The notes under the pieces are model-generated. The model was not told the DNA's origin. It worked only from the letters and a program-made list of their open reading frames with translations, and made no database searches. A stretch of 29,008 nucleotides of DNA from the NCBI GenBank assembly GCA_934167875.1, contig CAKPMC010000012.1, positions 1 to 29,008 of the forward strand. Reading direction: 5' to 3'. Shown in pieces: positions 15,223 to 23,313 of the stretch. Positions within the stretch are counted from its first letter, which is position 1. Each line of letters opens with the position of its first letter. The translations under genes were made by a program, and so were the position numbers. The stretch comes from an uncultured Bacilli bacterium (lineage in GTDB: Bacteria > Bacillota_I > Bacilli_A > RF39 > UBA660).

Positions 15223-15767
15223 ATTGTTCTCCTATAAATGCGAATGTTTTTATATCCATACTTTTTTTCTTTAATTAATTCTAATGAATTATAATTGTCC
15301 TTAAAATTGTTAAATTCATACTCACAAACAATAATCCCATCATTATTTAATAAATTATTCTTAATTATAATTTCCATAATATCAGATATACATTCTAATT
15401 TGTATGGTGGATCTAAAAAAATAATATCAAAACTTACCATTTCTTTAGAAAAATAAGCTAGTGCTTGTAAATAATCAGTATTTAAAACTTGATAATCATG
15501 TTCGCTAATATTTTCTAAATTCTTTTTTAATATTTTTATACATTCAGTATTATTATCAACAAAATATGCTTTCTTACTGCCATTACTTAAAGCTTCAATG
15601 CCAAGATTACCGCTCCCAGTAAATAAATCTAAGATAGTTGAATCATAAAGTTCTTCTTGGATCATAGCAAACAAGCTCTCTTTTACTCTATCTTGAGTAG
15701 GTCTGGTACCTTCAATATTATACCCTTCAATTTTTCTACCTTTATATTTACCACTAATTACTCGCAT
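15219..15767 (-). CDS. rsmD: 16S rRNA (guanine(966)-N2)-methyltransferase RsmD
   Basis: A 182-residue SAM-dependent methyltransferase that modifies G966 of 16S rRNA in the assembling 30S subunit. Seen: N-terminal MRVISGKYKGRKI and TRPTQDRVKESLF typical of RsmD, SAM motif I LDLFTGSGNLGIEAL (about 46-60), the acidic motif in AYFVDNN, and the catalytic LDPPY (Asp119-Tyr122). I placed the start at ATG 15767 because AAAGGAG lies 8 bp before it; longer in-frame versions lack this. It overlaps the end of ylbF by 14 bp. In Bacillus the same gene (ylbH) follows ylbF-ylbG; no ylbG is present here. It ends with TGA, evidence for the standard code. Confidence 0.95.
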   Translation of the reverse strand: MRVISGKYKGRKIEGYNIEGTRPTQDRVKESLFAMIQEELYDSTILDLFTGSGNLGIEALSNGSKKAYFVDNNTECIKILKKNLENISEHDYQVLNTDYLQALAYFSKEMVSFDIIFLDPPYKLECISDIMEIIIKNNLLNNDGIIVCEYEFNNFKDNYNSLELIKEKKYGYKNIRIYRRTI

Positions 15768-16062
15768 GATGACAACTCCTTTCATCAGTTAATATTTTGA
15801 GCTTTTGATTTATTTCTAATATTAAAATATTAATTTCGTTTTCTAATTCTTTATATTCAACAAACTTAGGATTCTTAAATAAATCTAGTTTTATATCCTT
15901 GTATTCAGTAGAATATTGATCTAAACTTTTTAAGGATTCAATTTTAGACATTAAACTCTTATCATTATTTAATTCAACTTTTAATTCATATAATCTTTTG
16001 ATTCTACAGTCATTATTTAATATATTTATTAATTCATCTACTTTATTATTAATTTTCTTCAT
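15754..16062 (-). CDS. ylbF: YlbF/YmcA family regulator-like protein
   Basis: A helical protein of about 102 residues, matching the YlbF/YmcA family in size and in the pattern of two amphipathic helices with conserved hydrophobics and a KNPKFVEYKELENEINILI helix. In Bacillus subtilis YlbF (RicF), with YmcA and YaaT, promotes RNase Y-dependent RNA maturation and affects competence and sporulation. The identification depends largely on its place between ylbE and rsmD, since sequence conservation is low. The start is uncertain: GTG 16071, ATG 16068 and ATG 16062 are in frame; the GATGTGATG ahead of 16062 is a weak Shine-Dalgarno. The predicted promoter at 16079-16107 would give a leader of only about 10 nt. 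It overlaps rsmD. Confidence 0.7.
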   Translation of the reverse strand: MKKINNKVDELINILNNDCRIKRLYELKVELNNDKSLMSKIESLKSLDQYSTEYKDIKLDLFKNPKFVEYKELENEINILILEINQKLKILTDERSCHHASN

Positions 16063-16078
16063 AATCATCACATCTTTT

Positions 16079-16107
16079 ATTATAAAGAAAAAAGCTGGTA
16101 TTGTCTA
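16079..16107 (-). promoter_or_regulatory. Promoter of ylbF, embedded in a terminator
   Basis: Minus strand: TAGACA (16107-16102), a 17-bp spacer, TATAAT (16084-16079). The -35 is made from the loop of the ylbE terminator hairpin, and the spacer is its 3' arm plus T run. Confidence 0.65.
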
Positions 16108-16114
16108 CCAACTT
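16086..16114 (-). terminator. Terminator of ylbD-ylbE
   Basis: Minus-strand RNA: AAGTTGGTA, loop GACAA, TACCAGCTT (9 bp, one G-U), then six T. It begins inside the ylbE stop codon. The same hairpin recurs at 17837-17863. Confidence 0.85.
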
Positions 16115-16334
16115 ATTTTAAGATATCCATAAATGTTCGTAACATCTCAATTTTTTGACTTATATTATCAATTTTATCTGTTACATTTAATTTATATACT
16201 TGTTTCATTTCAGTTTCCATGTCCTTAATTGCTTCAGGATTTCTATTCAATATTTTATACCAACTAGAGTTATCTCTTAAATAACGATAAAGATAGGGAT
16301 TATTTCTTATTTTTATCTGAGTCTCTACTGTCAT
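16113..16334 (-). CDS. ylbE: YlbE-like protein
   Basis: A 73-residue protein of the YlbE-like family. The N-terminal segment IRNNPYLYRYLRDNSSWYKILNRNPEAI resembles Bacillus YlbE (repeated NP-x-L and W-Y/LxRNP pattern), and the C-terminal helix ends ISQKIEMLRTFMDILK. The function is unknown. The start shares one base with the ylbD stop (TAATG), so the two are translationally coupled. Family assignment is from remembered sequence pattern plus synteny. Confidence 0.75.
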   Translation of the reverse strand: MTVETQIKIRNNPYLYRYLRDNSSWYKILNRNPEAIKDMETEMKQVYKLNVTDKIDNISQKIEMLRTFMDILK

Positions 16335-16708
16335 TAATCCTCTAGATGTTTATATAATGGTCTAGCCTGGTAATTATTGGTTGGTTTACTTCCTAAACTG
16401 AAATCCTGGACTAGTGCGATAGCTTTTTGAAGCCCTTCTGCACCTTTTCTAACAGAGTCTAAATCAATTTTTTTAACCATATTAAATAAATCCTTCAAAG
16501 ATGTATCACCTACTGTACTATTTTTACTAGTAGTAGAAGTATTGTTAACGCTTTGATTTGTAGTTTGATACTCTTTCCAAATAGAATTACTTTCTCCATA
16601 TATATCATACATTTCATAAAATTTTTGCCAACTCATAGTACCTTTATTGACATAATTAACCAACTCTGGATGACTTCTAACAAATCTTTTAAAATCTTCC
16701 TTTGCCAT
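16334..16708 (-). CDS. ylbD: YlbD-like protein
   Basis: A 124-residue protein similar to Bacillus YlbD, listed as a putative spore coat protein. The conserved N-terminal part is FKRFVRSHPELVNYVNKGTM then SWQKFYEMYDIYGESNSIW (about 6-45). A Ser/Thr/Asn-rich linker (about 49-68) follows, then a helix DLFNMVKKIDLDSVRKGAEG and a basic tail. No signal peptide. The start has AGGTGG 6 bp upstream. Its presence with ylbE, ylbF and rsmD keeps the Bacillus order; no sporulation-specific gene is visible nearby, so a coat function here is doubtful. Confidence 0.75.
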   Translation of the reverse strand: MAKEDFKRFVRSHPELVNYVNKGTMSWQKFYEMYDIYGESNSIWKEYQTTNQSVNNTSTTSKNSTVGDTSLKDLFNMVKKIDLDSVRKGAEGLQKAIALVQDFSLGSKPTNNYQARPLYKHLED

Positions 16709-16771
16709 ATTACCACCTACTTATATATATGATTTAAATAGGCGTTTGTTTACAAATCTTTTCTTAATGTA

Positions 16772-17779
16772 TTAACTATTTTTATTTTTTATAAAATTTA
16801 TGATATCGTTAACCATAATCTCACGGTTATTTTTAAAAATACTTTGATGATGTCCTTCATAAACTTTATGAATTGAATTAATGCCTAAACTGTGATAAAT
16901 TTCTTCATTTTTCTTAAATCTTTTTTGGTTATCGTCACCATATAATGCGTGTATTATTCTAACCTCTTCATCTGAATAACATTCAGGATAATATGATGTT
17001 AATGCACCTTTTTCATTATATTTATATATAATATTTTTGTATTCATCGTATTTTGGTAAATTATTTCCATTAGGATCTTTTAATCCTGATTCTTCAAAGT
17101 TTGGAATAGCTGGATTATTATTGTCTTTATCACCAATATAAAAGAAATGTCGTATTTTTTTAAATTCTTCAAAATTAAAATTATTTACATTTGCTACTCC
17201 AATAGGATAAGGAAGTTTAATATTTTCATATTCTTTTAATGGTAATGTTGATAATCCGCCTGTTGCTCCACTAATATTCATTTCAACTACGTCTGGATGT
17301 AAAACTGCAAATTGTGTTGCAAATTTGGCACCTGCTGAATAGCCACTTAGAATTACTTTCTTGCTAATACCAAGTTTTTCAATTGCTTGTTTAATCATAT
17401 AATATACTTGCTTATCAATATCTTTCATACGGAATTCTTGACTTTCTTCTATGTTACCATGCATATTAGAAAAATCATTATTAATAACCATTGATCCTAA
17501 GTAACTAGAATAAAATCCTTTAATTCTAGGAATAATAGGTACCATTACTGGATATGATAATTTTTCAGATATTAAGTGAGTATTATAGTCTAATGATGTT
17601 AGGTTATCTTCAATCATCCTATTCAAAATTTCATTTAAATTTCCTTCTTCAATAGTTGGCGTTAGAAAGCGGACAATTAGTCTTGCATCATTACACATAT
17701 TTTCTGGTATGTATAGAATGTACGGTAACTTGATTTTATCATCAATCTGATTTACTATTTCTTTTTTAAAACCGTTCAT
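16772..17779 (-). CDS. Alpha/beta-hydrolase fold protein
   Basis: A 335-residue protein with an alpha/beta-hydrolase signature: the nucleophile elbow SGYSAGA (Ser148), a likely acid Asp217 in FFYIGDKDNN and a His at 310/311 in VYEGHHQSIF. The N-terminal strands KLPYILYIPENM and YPVMVPIIPRI fit the fold's start. There is no signal peptide, so it should be cytosolic. An insertion of about 60 residues with NPAIPNFEESGLKDPNGNN lies between acid and His. The architecture suggests an esterase or peptidase-like enzyme, but the substrate is not evident. It has its own promoter fused to the terminator after pheT, and a GAGAGG Shine-Dalgarno. No clear hairpin follows before ylbD. Confidence 0.75.
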   Translation of the reverse strand: MNGFKKEIVNQIDDKIKLPYILYIPENMCNDARLIVRFLTPTIEEGNLNEILNRMIEDNLTSLDYNTHLISEKLSYPVMVPIIPRIKGFYSSYLGSMVINNDFSNMHGNIEESQEFRMKDIDKQVYYMIKQAIEKLGISKKVILSGYSAGAKFATQFAVLHPDVVEMNISGATGGLSTLPLKEYENIKLPYPIGVANVNNFNFEEFKKIRHFFYIGDKDNNNPAIPNFEESGLKDPNGNNLPKYDEYKNIIYKYNEKGALTSYYPECYSDEEVRIIHALYGDDNQKRFKKNEEIYHSLGINSIHKVYEGHHQSIFKNNREIMVNDIINFIKNKNS

Positions 17780-17824
17780 ATTAAATTAACCTCTCAAATT
17801 TTTATATTTTTTTATTACAATTAA

Positions 17825-17854
17825 ATTATAACTTAAAAAAGTTGGCATTGTCTA
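17825..17854 (-). promoter_or_regulatory. Promoter of the hydrolase gene, embedded in a terminator
   Basis: Minus strand: TAGACA (17854-17849), an 18-bp spacer, TATAAT (17830-17825). As before ylbF, the -35 comes from the loop of a terminator hairpin. Confidence 0.65.
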
Positions 17855-17863
17855 CCAACTTTT
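17835..17863 (-). terminator. Terminator of pheS-pheT
   Basis: Minus-strand RNA: AAAAGTTGGTA, loop GACAA, TGCCAACTTTT, 11 bp with one G-U, and more T. It is nearly identical to the hairpin at 16086-16114. It lies 60 bp beyond the pheT stop. Confidence 0.85.
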
Positions 17864-17869
17864 CAAATT

Positions 17870-17913
17870 ATCTATAAACGATTATAAATAAGAATTATTT
17901 CTCGATTATAGAT
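17870..17913. other. Imperfect hairpin in the pheT 3' untranslated region
   Basis: ATCTATAA (17870-17877) pairs with TTATAGAT (17906-17913) and an inner AAATAA/TTATTT stem lies within. CGATTATA occurs twice (17879-17886 and 17903-17910). It sits between the pheT stop and the terminator; no function is evident. Confidence 0.4.
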
Positions 17914-17922
17914 TAATATATT

Positions 17923-20292
17923 CTATTTATCTCTTACTTTTACTTTAAGTTTATTTTCTACTTCTTCAATAATTCTATTAAATACTGTCATAACTTCTTC
18001 ATCGTTAAGAGTTTTAGTAGCATCCTCAAATGTTAATGAGAAAGCAAGTGATTTTTTACCTGTTTCGACATTTTCTCCTTCATATACATCAAATACCTTA
18101 ATATCAGTTACTAATCTTCCTCCAGCCTTTTTAATAGCTGCCATAACTTCTTGGGCTGTGATTTTTTTATCTACAACAAAAGCTAAATCTTTTTTAACTC
18201 CAGGGAATTTTGAAATTTCCTTATACTGCATTTGTTTTACACGGAAAGTAAACATTTTATCTAAATTAATTTCTAGTACATAGATATCATCTTTAGTGAC
18301 ACTTGGATGTACCTTACCAATGATACCAATTTTAACATTATTTAAAATTATAGATGCACTTTGACCAGGATGAAGTTCATTAGGAATATCTTCTACTTTT
18401 AAACTATAACGATTACTATAACCCAAATAATCTAATAACTCTTCCATAATACCTTTAATTGTATAGAAATTAACTTTTTTAGGTTTCATACCAAGATTAT
18501 ACAAACCAGTCATTAAAATAGCTAACTTACTTTCTTCGTGATATTCACCATTTATTTTAGAGAACCCTTTACCAATTTCATAAATACAGATATCTTTATT
18601 GCCACGAGCTTTATTATATTCATATATGGACATTAAAGATGGAATTAAACTGTATCTTAAACTATTACGATCTTCACTCATTGGATCTAATAATTTTACT
18701 ATTTCAAATTCATCAAGTGTATATTTTTTTACTTCACTATATGGAATTAAGGCATAACTTAATGTTTCGTTCAAACCAAGAGATGCTAATTTATTACGAA
18801 TAATACGGTTATTTTTATTTACATTACCAGGTTTAACTGGAAGAGTCATTACTCTACCTTGAATATTATCAATACCATAAATTCTACCAACTTCCTCAAT
18901 TAAATCTTCAGTTATAGAAATATCACATCTTCTAGTTGGAACGGTTACTAGGATATTTTCATCTGTTTTTTCATAAGTGAATCCTAAACGAGTAAAAATA
19001 TCTAAAATAGTATCTTCTTCTAACTCAGTACCTAATACCTGATTAATTTTATTTACTGTTATTGGCACTACTTCATCATCCATATCTAGTGTGTTGTATT
19101 CAACCATACCACCTACTATTTCGGCATCAGCATACTTTTCTAATAAATGGCAGCTTCTCATCATAGCCATATAAGTTCTTTTTGGATCTAAACCTTTTTC
19201 AAAACGATTACTTGCTTCACTTCTTAATATCTTTTTAGATGTTTTACGTACTAAAGTTTTATCAAAGATAGCTGATTCAATAATAATATCTTTAGTATCT
19301 TCTTCTATTTCAGTAGTTAATCCACCCATTACACCAGCAAGTCCTACTGCTTCATAGTTATTAGCTATTACGATATCATTATTTGATAGTGCTCTTTCAA
19401 TGTTATCCAAAGTGGTTAATTTTTCACCTTCATCAGCCATTCTTACTACTAGAGTATCACCTAAGCGATTACTATCGTAATAATGAAGAGGTTGACCAGT
19501 TTCTAACATAACATAATTACTAATATCTACTACATTATTAATTGGACGTATACCTGATGCTATTAAACGATTTTTAATAAAATCAGGACTTTCTTTGATA
19601 GTTACATTTTTTACTTTTTTGGCTAGAAATAATGGACAATTATCAGTTTTTACATCTACCATAAATGAATTATTAATATCTTCATTATTTTCTTTGAAAG
19701 TTAAATCAATATCTTTTACTTTTTTATTATATAGAGCTCCTATTTCATAGGCCATACCTAAGATACTTAATAAATCACCACGGTTTGAAGTTAATTCAAA
19801 ATCAATTACTTCATCATCTAATTGTAGATATTTAATAGGGTCATCTCCTACTTTAGCATCACTTGGTAATTCATGTATACCTTTAATATCTTTATCAGTT
19901 AGGAATTTATGTTCAAGTCCTAATTCTGACATAGCACATAGCATACCATTTGATTCTTGACCACGAATAATACCTTTTTTAATTACACCTCCTGGTAAAT
20001 TAGCTCCATCTAAAGCAACAATAACTTTAAGACCAGTTCTAACATTAGGAGCACCGCATACTATTTGAAGAACTTCATTACCAACATTAACTTTACATAC
20101 ATGTAAATGGTCACTATCAGGATGATTAACACATTCAATTACTTCACCTATAACTAAATTAGTAGCTGGTATTAATTTACCACAAGAATCATATTCATTA
20201 CCTATACCAGTCATATCTTCAGCTAATTCTTTAATGGTAATATTATCATCTATATCAATATAATCACTTACAAATTTTCTACTTAATTTCAT
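17923..20292 (-). CDS. pheT: Phenylalanine-tRNA ligase beta subunit
   Basis: A 789-residue beta subunit of the alpha2-beta2 enzyme that charges tRNA-Phe. Domains in order: N-terminal part, an EMAP-like tRNA-binding domain (about 40-150, VIGEVIECVNHPDSDHLHVC and GIIRGQESNGMLCAMSELG), the B3/B4 editing domain (about 205-380), B5 (about 400-470), a catalytic-like core and a C-terminal FDX-ACB anticodon-binding domain (SKFPGVKKDLAFVVDK onward). I placed the start at ATG 20292: AAAGG stands 7 bp before it, and the short N-terminus KLSRKFVSDYIDID fits the family. It overlaps the pheS end by 14 bp, so the pair is coupled, and it is controlled by the upstream T-box. Confidence 0.97.
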   Translation of the reverse strand: MKLSRKFVSDYIDIDDNITIKELAEDMTGIGNEYDSCGKLIPATNLVIGEVIECVNHPDSDHLHVCKVNVGNEVLQIVCGAPNVRTGLKVIVALDGANLPGGVIKKGIIRGQESNGMLCAMSELGLEHKFLTDKDIKGIHELPSDAKVGDDPIKYLQLDDEVIDFELTSNRGDLLSILGMAYEIGALYNKKVKDIDLTFKENNEDINNSFMVDVKTDNCPLFLAKKVKNVTIKESPDFIKNRLIASGIRPINNVVDISNYVMLETGQPLHYYDSNRLGDTLVVRMADEGEKLTTLDNIERALSNNDIVIANNYEAVGLAGVMGGLTTEIEEDTKDIIIESAIFDKTLVRKTSKKILRSEASNRFEKGLDPKRTYMAMMRSCHLLEKYADAEIVGGMVEYNTLDMDDEVVPITVNKINQVLGTELEEDTILDIFTRLGFTYEKTDENILVTVPTRRCDISITEDLIEEVGRIYGIDNIQGRVMTLPVKPGNVNKNNRIIRNKLASLGLNETLSYALIPYSEVKKYTLDEFEIVKLLDPMSEDRNSLRYSLIPSLMSIYEYNKARGNKDICIYEIGKGFSKINGEYHEESKLAILMTGLYNLGMKPKKVNFYTIKGIMEELLDYLGYSNRYSLKVEDIPNELHPGQSASIILNNVKIGIIGKVHPSVTKDDIYVLEINLDKMFTFRVKQMQYKEISKFPGVKKDLAFVVDKKITAQEVMAAIKKAGGRLVTDIKVFDVYEGENVETGKKSLAFSLTFEDATKTLNDEEVMTVFNRIIEEVENKLKVKVRDK

Positions 20293-21331
20293 TTTCTTCA
20301 TCCTTTCTATCAAATTGTTCTAAGAAACGGATATCGTTAGTATATAGATAACGAATATCAGGAATAGCATATCTGAACATAGCGAAACGATCAAGACCGG
20401 TACCAAATGCAAATCCTGTCCAAACTTCAGGATCATAGCCACCCATTCTAAGTACATTAGGATGAACCATACCAGCTCCTAATACTTCAATCCAACCAGT
20501 TTGTTTACATAATGGGCAACCTTTACCACCACATTTGAAACAACTAACATCTACTTCAACACTTGGCTCAGTAAATGGGAAGAAACTTGGTCTAAATCTT
20601 ACTTTAGTGTTTTCGCCTAACATTTTTTTAGCAAATAACTCTAGTGTTCCTTTTAGATCGGCTAAACTAATATTTTTATCAATTACTAATCCTTCTACTT
20701 GTCCAAATTGGTGAGAATGTGTTGCATCGTCATCACGACGATATACTTTACCAGGACAAATCATACGAATTGGTTTCTTTTCTTCGTTAGATTGCATTGT
20801 TCTTGCCTGTACACTTGATGTTTGAGTTCTTAATAAATATTCTTGATCAATATAGAATGTATCTTGAGCATCTCTTGCAGGATGTCCTAGTGGTACATTT
20901 AAACGTCTAAAGCAATTTTCGTCAGTTTCAAGTTCTGGTCCATCTACTACATCATAACCCATTGATACAAAGAAATCTTCAACATCTTCAATAATTCTAT
21001 TAAATGGGTGGCGACTTCCTCTTTTAATTTTTTCACTTGGTAAAGTAATATCAATAGTATCATTAGCTAACTTTTTATCTAATTCAGCTTTTTCAATTCT
21101 TTTTTCAACTTCATTAATTTTTTCAGTAACATTAGTTCTAACTTCATTAGCTAATTTTCCTAGTTCTTTTTTTTCCTCAACCGATAAATCTTTCATATTA
21201 CTAGTTAATTCTGTAACTAATCCTTTTTTACCAAAATATTTTACTTTTAAGTCAGCTACATCTTTTAAAGATTTAACATTTTCTAAATCAGATATTAATT
21301 CTTCATTAATTATATTAACTTTTTCTTTCAT
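20279..21331 (-). CDS. pheS: Phenylalanine-tRNA ligase alpha subunit
   Basis: A 350-residue class II synthetase catalytic subunit. The N-terminal coiled coil (about 1-85) has the KYFGKKGLVTELTSNMKDLS motif. The catalytic core has SRHPFNRIIEDVEDFFVSMGY, motif 2 (VYRRDDDATHSHQFGQVEGL), the Cys cluster CFKCGGKGCPLCKQTGWIEV, GAGMVHPNVL and motif 3 (GTGLDRFAMFRYAIPDIR). Length is normal. The start is preceded by the strong Shine-Dalgarno AAAGGAGG. A Phe-specifier T-box with its own promoter lies directly upstream. Confidence 0.98.
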   Translation of the reverse strand: MKEKVNIINEELISDLENVKSLKDVADLKVKYFGKKGLVTELTSNMKDLSVEEKKELGKLANEVRTNVTEKINEVEKRIEKAELDKKLANDTIDITLPSEKIKRGSRHPFNRIIEDVEDFFVSMGYDVVDGPELETDENCFRRLNVPLGHPARDAQDTFYIDQEYLLRTQTSSVQARTMQSNEEKKPIRMICPGKVYRRDDDATHSHQFGQVEGLVIDKNISLADLKGTLELFAKKMLGENTKVRFRPSFFPFTEPSVEVDVSCFKCGGKGCPLCKQTGWIEVLGAGMVHPNVLRMGGYDPEVWTGFAFGTGLDRFAMFRYAIPDIRYLYTNDIRFLEQFDRKDEENEIK

Positions 21332-21355
21332 ATGTCCTCCTTTAACTGAGCAAAT

Positions 21356-21560
21356 AAAAAACGACCACTTCGCTAAGGGCGAAATAGTCGCGGTACCACC
21401 TTAATTTGATAGATTATCTATCCTCTTATTCTTAACGCGAACTACGGCATAAGCAACTTAAAAGGTGAATTCATAAGTATTTATTCCTTGTTTACACCTA
21501 CCACAAGGTCTCTATTAATAAATGATCTTATTACTACTTCTTTGTCTCAGTTTTTAAACA
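21356..21560 (-). promoter_or_regulatory. T-box riboswitch, Phe specifier (pheS-pheT)
   Basis: The minus strand carries the T-box sequence AAGGTGGTACCGCG (21402-21389), whose GGTGGTACC pairs with the uncharged tRNA acceptor end. The terminator arms are CGACTATTTCGC and GCGAAGTGGTCG (21390-21362) with loop CCTTA and six U after. In stem I the specifier loop reads GAATTCACC, giving UUC (21469-21467), a Phe codon. Low charged tRNA-Phe should stabilise the antiterminator and switch on pheST. Confidence 0.95.
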
Positions 21561-21566
21561 CTTTAA

Positions 21567-21595
21567 ATTATATACTTTTTTTAATTAATTAGCAA
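21567..21595 (-). promoter_or_regulatory. Promoter of the pheS T-box leader
   Basis: Minus strand: TTGCTA (21595-21590), a 17-bp spacer, TATAAT (21572-21567). The -35 begins one base after the stop of the upstream gene. Start of transcription should be near 21560. Confidence 0.8.
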
Positions 21596-23239
21596 CTACT
21601 TTTTGATAAGTTTAACTGCATCCTTAACTTTAGAGTTATCAGCAATATCATTTTTTCTTAATAATTCATTTAATTCTTTTAATTTGTTTAGTAAGTATAT
21701 TCTTTTTATATCTTTTTCTATTTTACCATTATCACTTATTTTAGATATACACTCTAGTTCTTGGATTGATTCTATTACTGTTTGCTCCATTGATTTTCTT
21801 TTTAACATTAATTGTTTAAATAATTGGCTTTGTTGTTCATTTAGACTTGGTTCTAATTCATTTTCCGACATATAGTAATCATCTACTATTTCAATTAATT
21901 CATCTATATCAAAACTATAAACAGAAGGATCTTTATAAGCTTCTATTCTTCTAACCTGATATAAACATTTAGCAAAGCTTTCTATTGGCACTTTTCTATT
22001 TAGCATCTCTACTGTTGCTTTATAAAAATCTTTTAATATTTCTACTATTTTGGGATTAGATCGAAGGGTTAGTGCATAAAACCCCATATTATCACTTAAT
22101 ATTTTTTCTATTTCTTTATTATATTTTGAATCCAATGGATTTTCTTCTAAATATTTAGTTGCATTTATTCTTTCCCATGGATTTTTGATATAAAGAATTA
22201 AATCTACTGCTTTTAATCTATTTGCTTCTGATAATGATGATATTGATTTTCCCATTATGCTAATATTATATTCTTCTTGTCCATCTATTTTTGCATTCTC
22301 TGATTTTTCAAAAGCTGATAGAGTTCTTGCAAAAAATTTATATTTTTTTAAGTAAGAGTTGTCATTCATCTTATTTGAATCAAAAGTTGTATCAAATGCT
22401 AAGATATGGTTTAAATTATATTTAGGGTCAATAACTGTGACTAAGTTTCTGGCATGTCCTACCTTCATACCTATATAATTTAACTTAATAGTTTCAACAT
22501 CTATATTTAATTCTGCAAGTATTGTTTCAAATAGTTTTGAATATCCCAAACATACAATATTATCACTGTTTAATATTTTAATAGTATCTCTGGAAGCTGT
22601 ATAGTTTTCTGTACTCTTTTTATATTTTCTACTTCTAACTATATCGTAAGCATACATAATTTGTTCAAAAGGGCTAAGATTATATTTTAATATTTCATTC
22701 TTTATGGATAATATTTGCTGAGTAGCATTTAAAATATCATCACAAGAAGCTGATATATCTTCACCACGAGAATCAAATAAATCCAAACTATATTTGATAA
22801 TATAACTTACATTAGGACATTTAGTACTTAAAAGCTTATTGATATTTTTTAAATTGTCTTGAATATACTCTAATGATAAAGATTTAATGTTAATTATGAT
22901 TGGAATATTAGTACTTGGAATAATATCTTTTACTTGTTCAAAGGTATCAACATTATCACATGATATTTCAATTTTATCAAAATATTCTATTGGTTTTCTA
23001 CCACTTGAACAAAATTCTTTTAGTTTTTCTTCGAAATTTTTCCAATCATTTTCATCTACATATAATGCGTTTTCACTATAAAAATTGCGATTAACTTTAA
23101 TTTTTTTAAAAATATTTTGATTTATTTCATCGGTTATATTTTTATCAAAAGCATAGTTATATGATAATAATTGCATCTCATTAGTATTCATAATAAAATC
23201 TTCTGAAAGTTCACTTGATTTTTCTATTATTAATTTCAT
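21596..23239 (-). CDS. Transglutaminase-like fold protein of unknown role
   Basis: A 547-residue protein I cannot name. The middle part (about 185-290) has the layout of a transglutaminase-like cysteine-protease fold: IVCLGYSKLFETILAEL with Cys230, GHARNLVTVID with His262, and LAFDTTFDSN with Asp283, the Cys-His-Asp order and spacing of that superfamily. The N-terminal ~180 residues look like mixed alpha/beta (ending with strand-like NVSYIIKYSLDLF); the C-terminal ~240 residues are helical and charged. There is no signal peptide or membrane span with the start at ATG 23239, which has GGGGAG upstream; a longer hydrophobic start at 23299 lacks a good Shine-Dalgarno. Monocistronic between holA and pheS, with its own promoter and no own terminator. 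Confidence 0.75.
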   Translation of the reverse strand: MKLIIEKSSELSEDFIMNTNEMQLLSYNYAFDKNITDEINQNIFKKIKVNRNFYSENALYVDENDWKNFEEKLKEFCSSGRKPIEYFDKIEISCDNVDTFEQVKDIIPSTNIPIIINIKSLSLEYIQDNLKNINKLLSTKCPNVSYIIKYSLDLFDSRGEDISASCDDILNATQQILSIKNEILKYNLSPFEQIMYAYDIVRSRKYKKSTENYTASRDTIKILNSDNIVCLGYSKLFETILAELNIDVETIKLNYIGMKVGHARNLVTVIDPKYNLNHILAFDTTFDSNKMNDNSYLKKYKFFARTLSAFEKSENAKIDGQEEYNISIMGKSISSLSEANRLKAVDLILYIKNPWERINATKYLEENPLDSKYNKEIEKILSDNMGFYALTLRSNPKIVEILKDFYKATVEMLNRKVPIESFAKCLYQVRRIEAYKDPSVYSFDIDELIEIVDDYYMSENELEPSLNEQQSQLFKQLMLKRKSMEQTVIESIQELECISKISDNGKIEKDIKRIYLLNKLKELNELLRKNDIADNSKVKDAVKLIKK

Positions 23240-23270
23240 AATAATACACTCCCCTTTTAAAATTAGCCAT

Positions 23271-23299
23271 ACTATACTACAAACCATTAAAAAAAGCAA
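23271..23299 (-). promoter_or_regulatory. Promoter of the transglutaminase-like gene, overlapping a terminator
   Basis: Minus strand: TTGCTT (23299-23294), a 17-bp spacer, TATAGT (23276-23271). The -35 is the 3' arm of the holA terminator. Confidence 0.7.
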
Positions 23300-23313
23300 G
23301 AAATTTCTTACTT
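23289..23313 (-). terminator. Terminator of the alaS-holA transcript
   Basis: Minus-strand RNA: AAGTAAGA and TCTTGCTT form an 8-bp stem (one G-U) around AATT, followed by a run of T. It abuts the holA stop. Confidence 0.75.

Noticed and set aside
21603..21875. Plus-strand Ser/Leu/Phe-rich open frame in the transglutaminase-like gene (and a similar one at 22887-23081)
   Set aside because: Antisense shadows with composition expected from the complementary strand.
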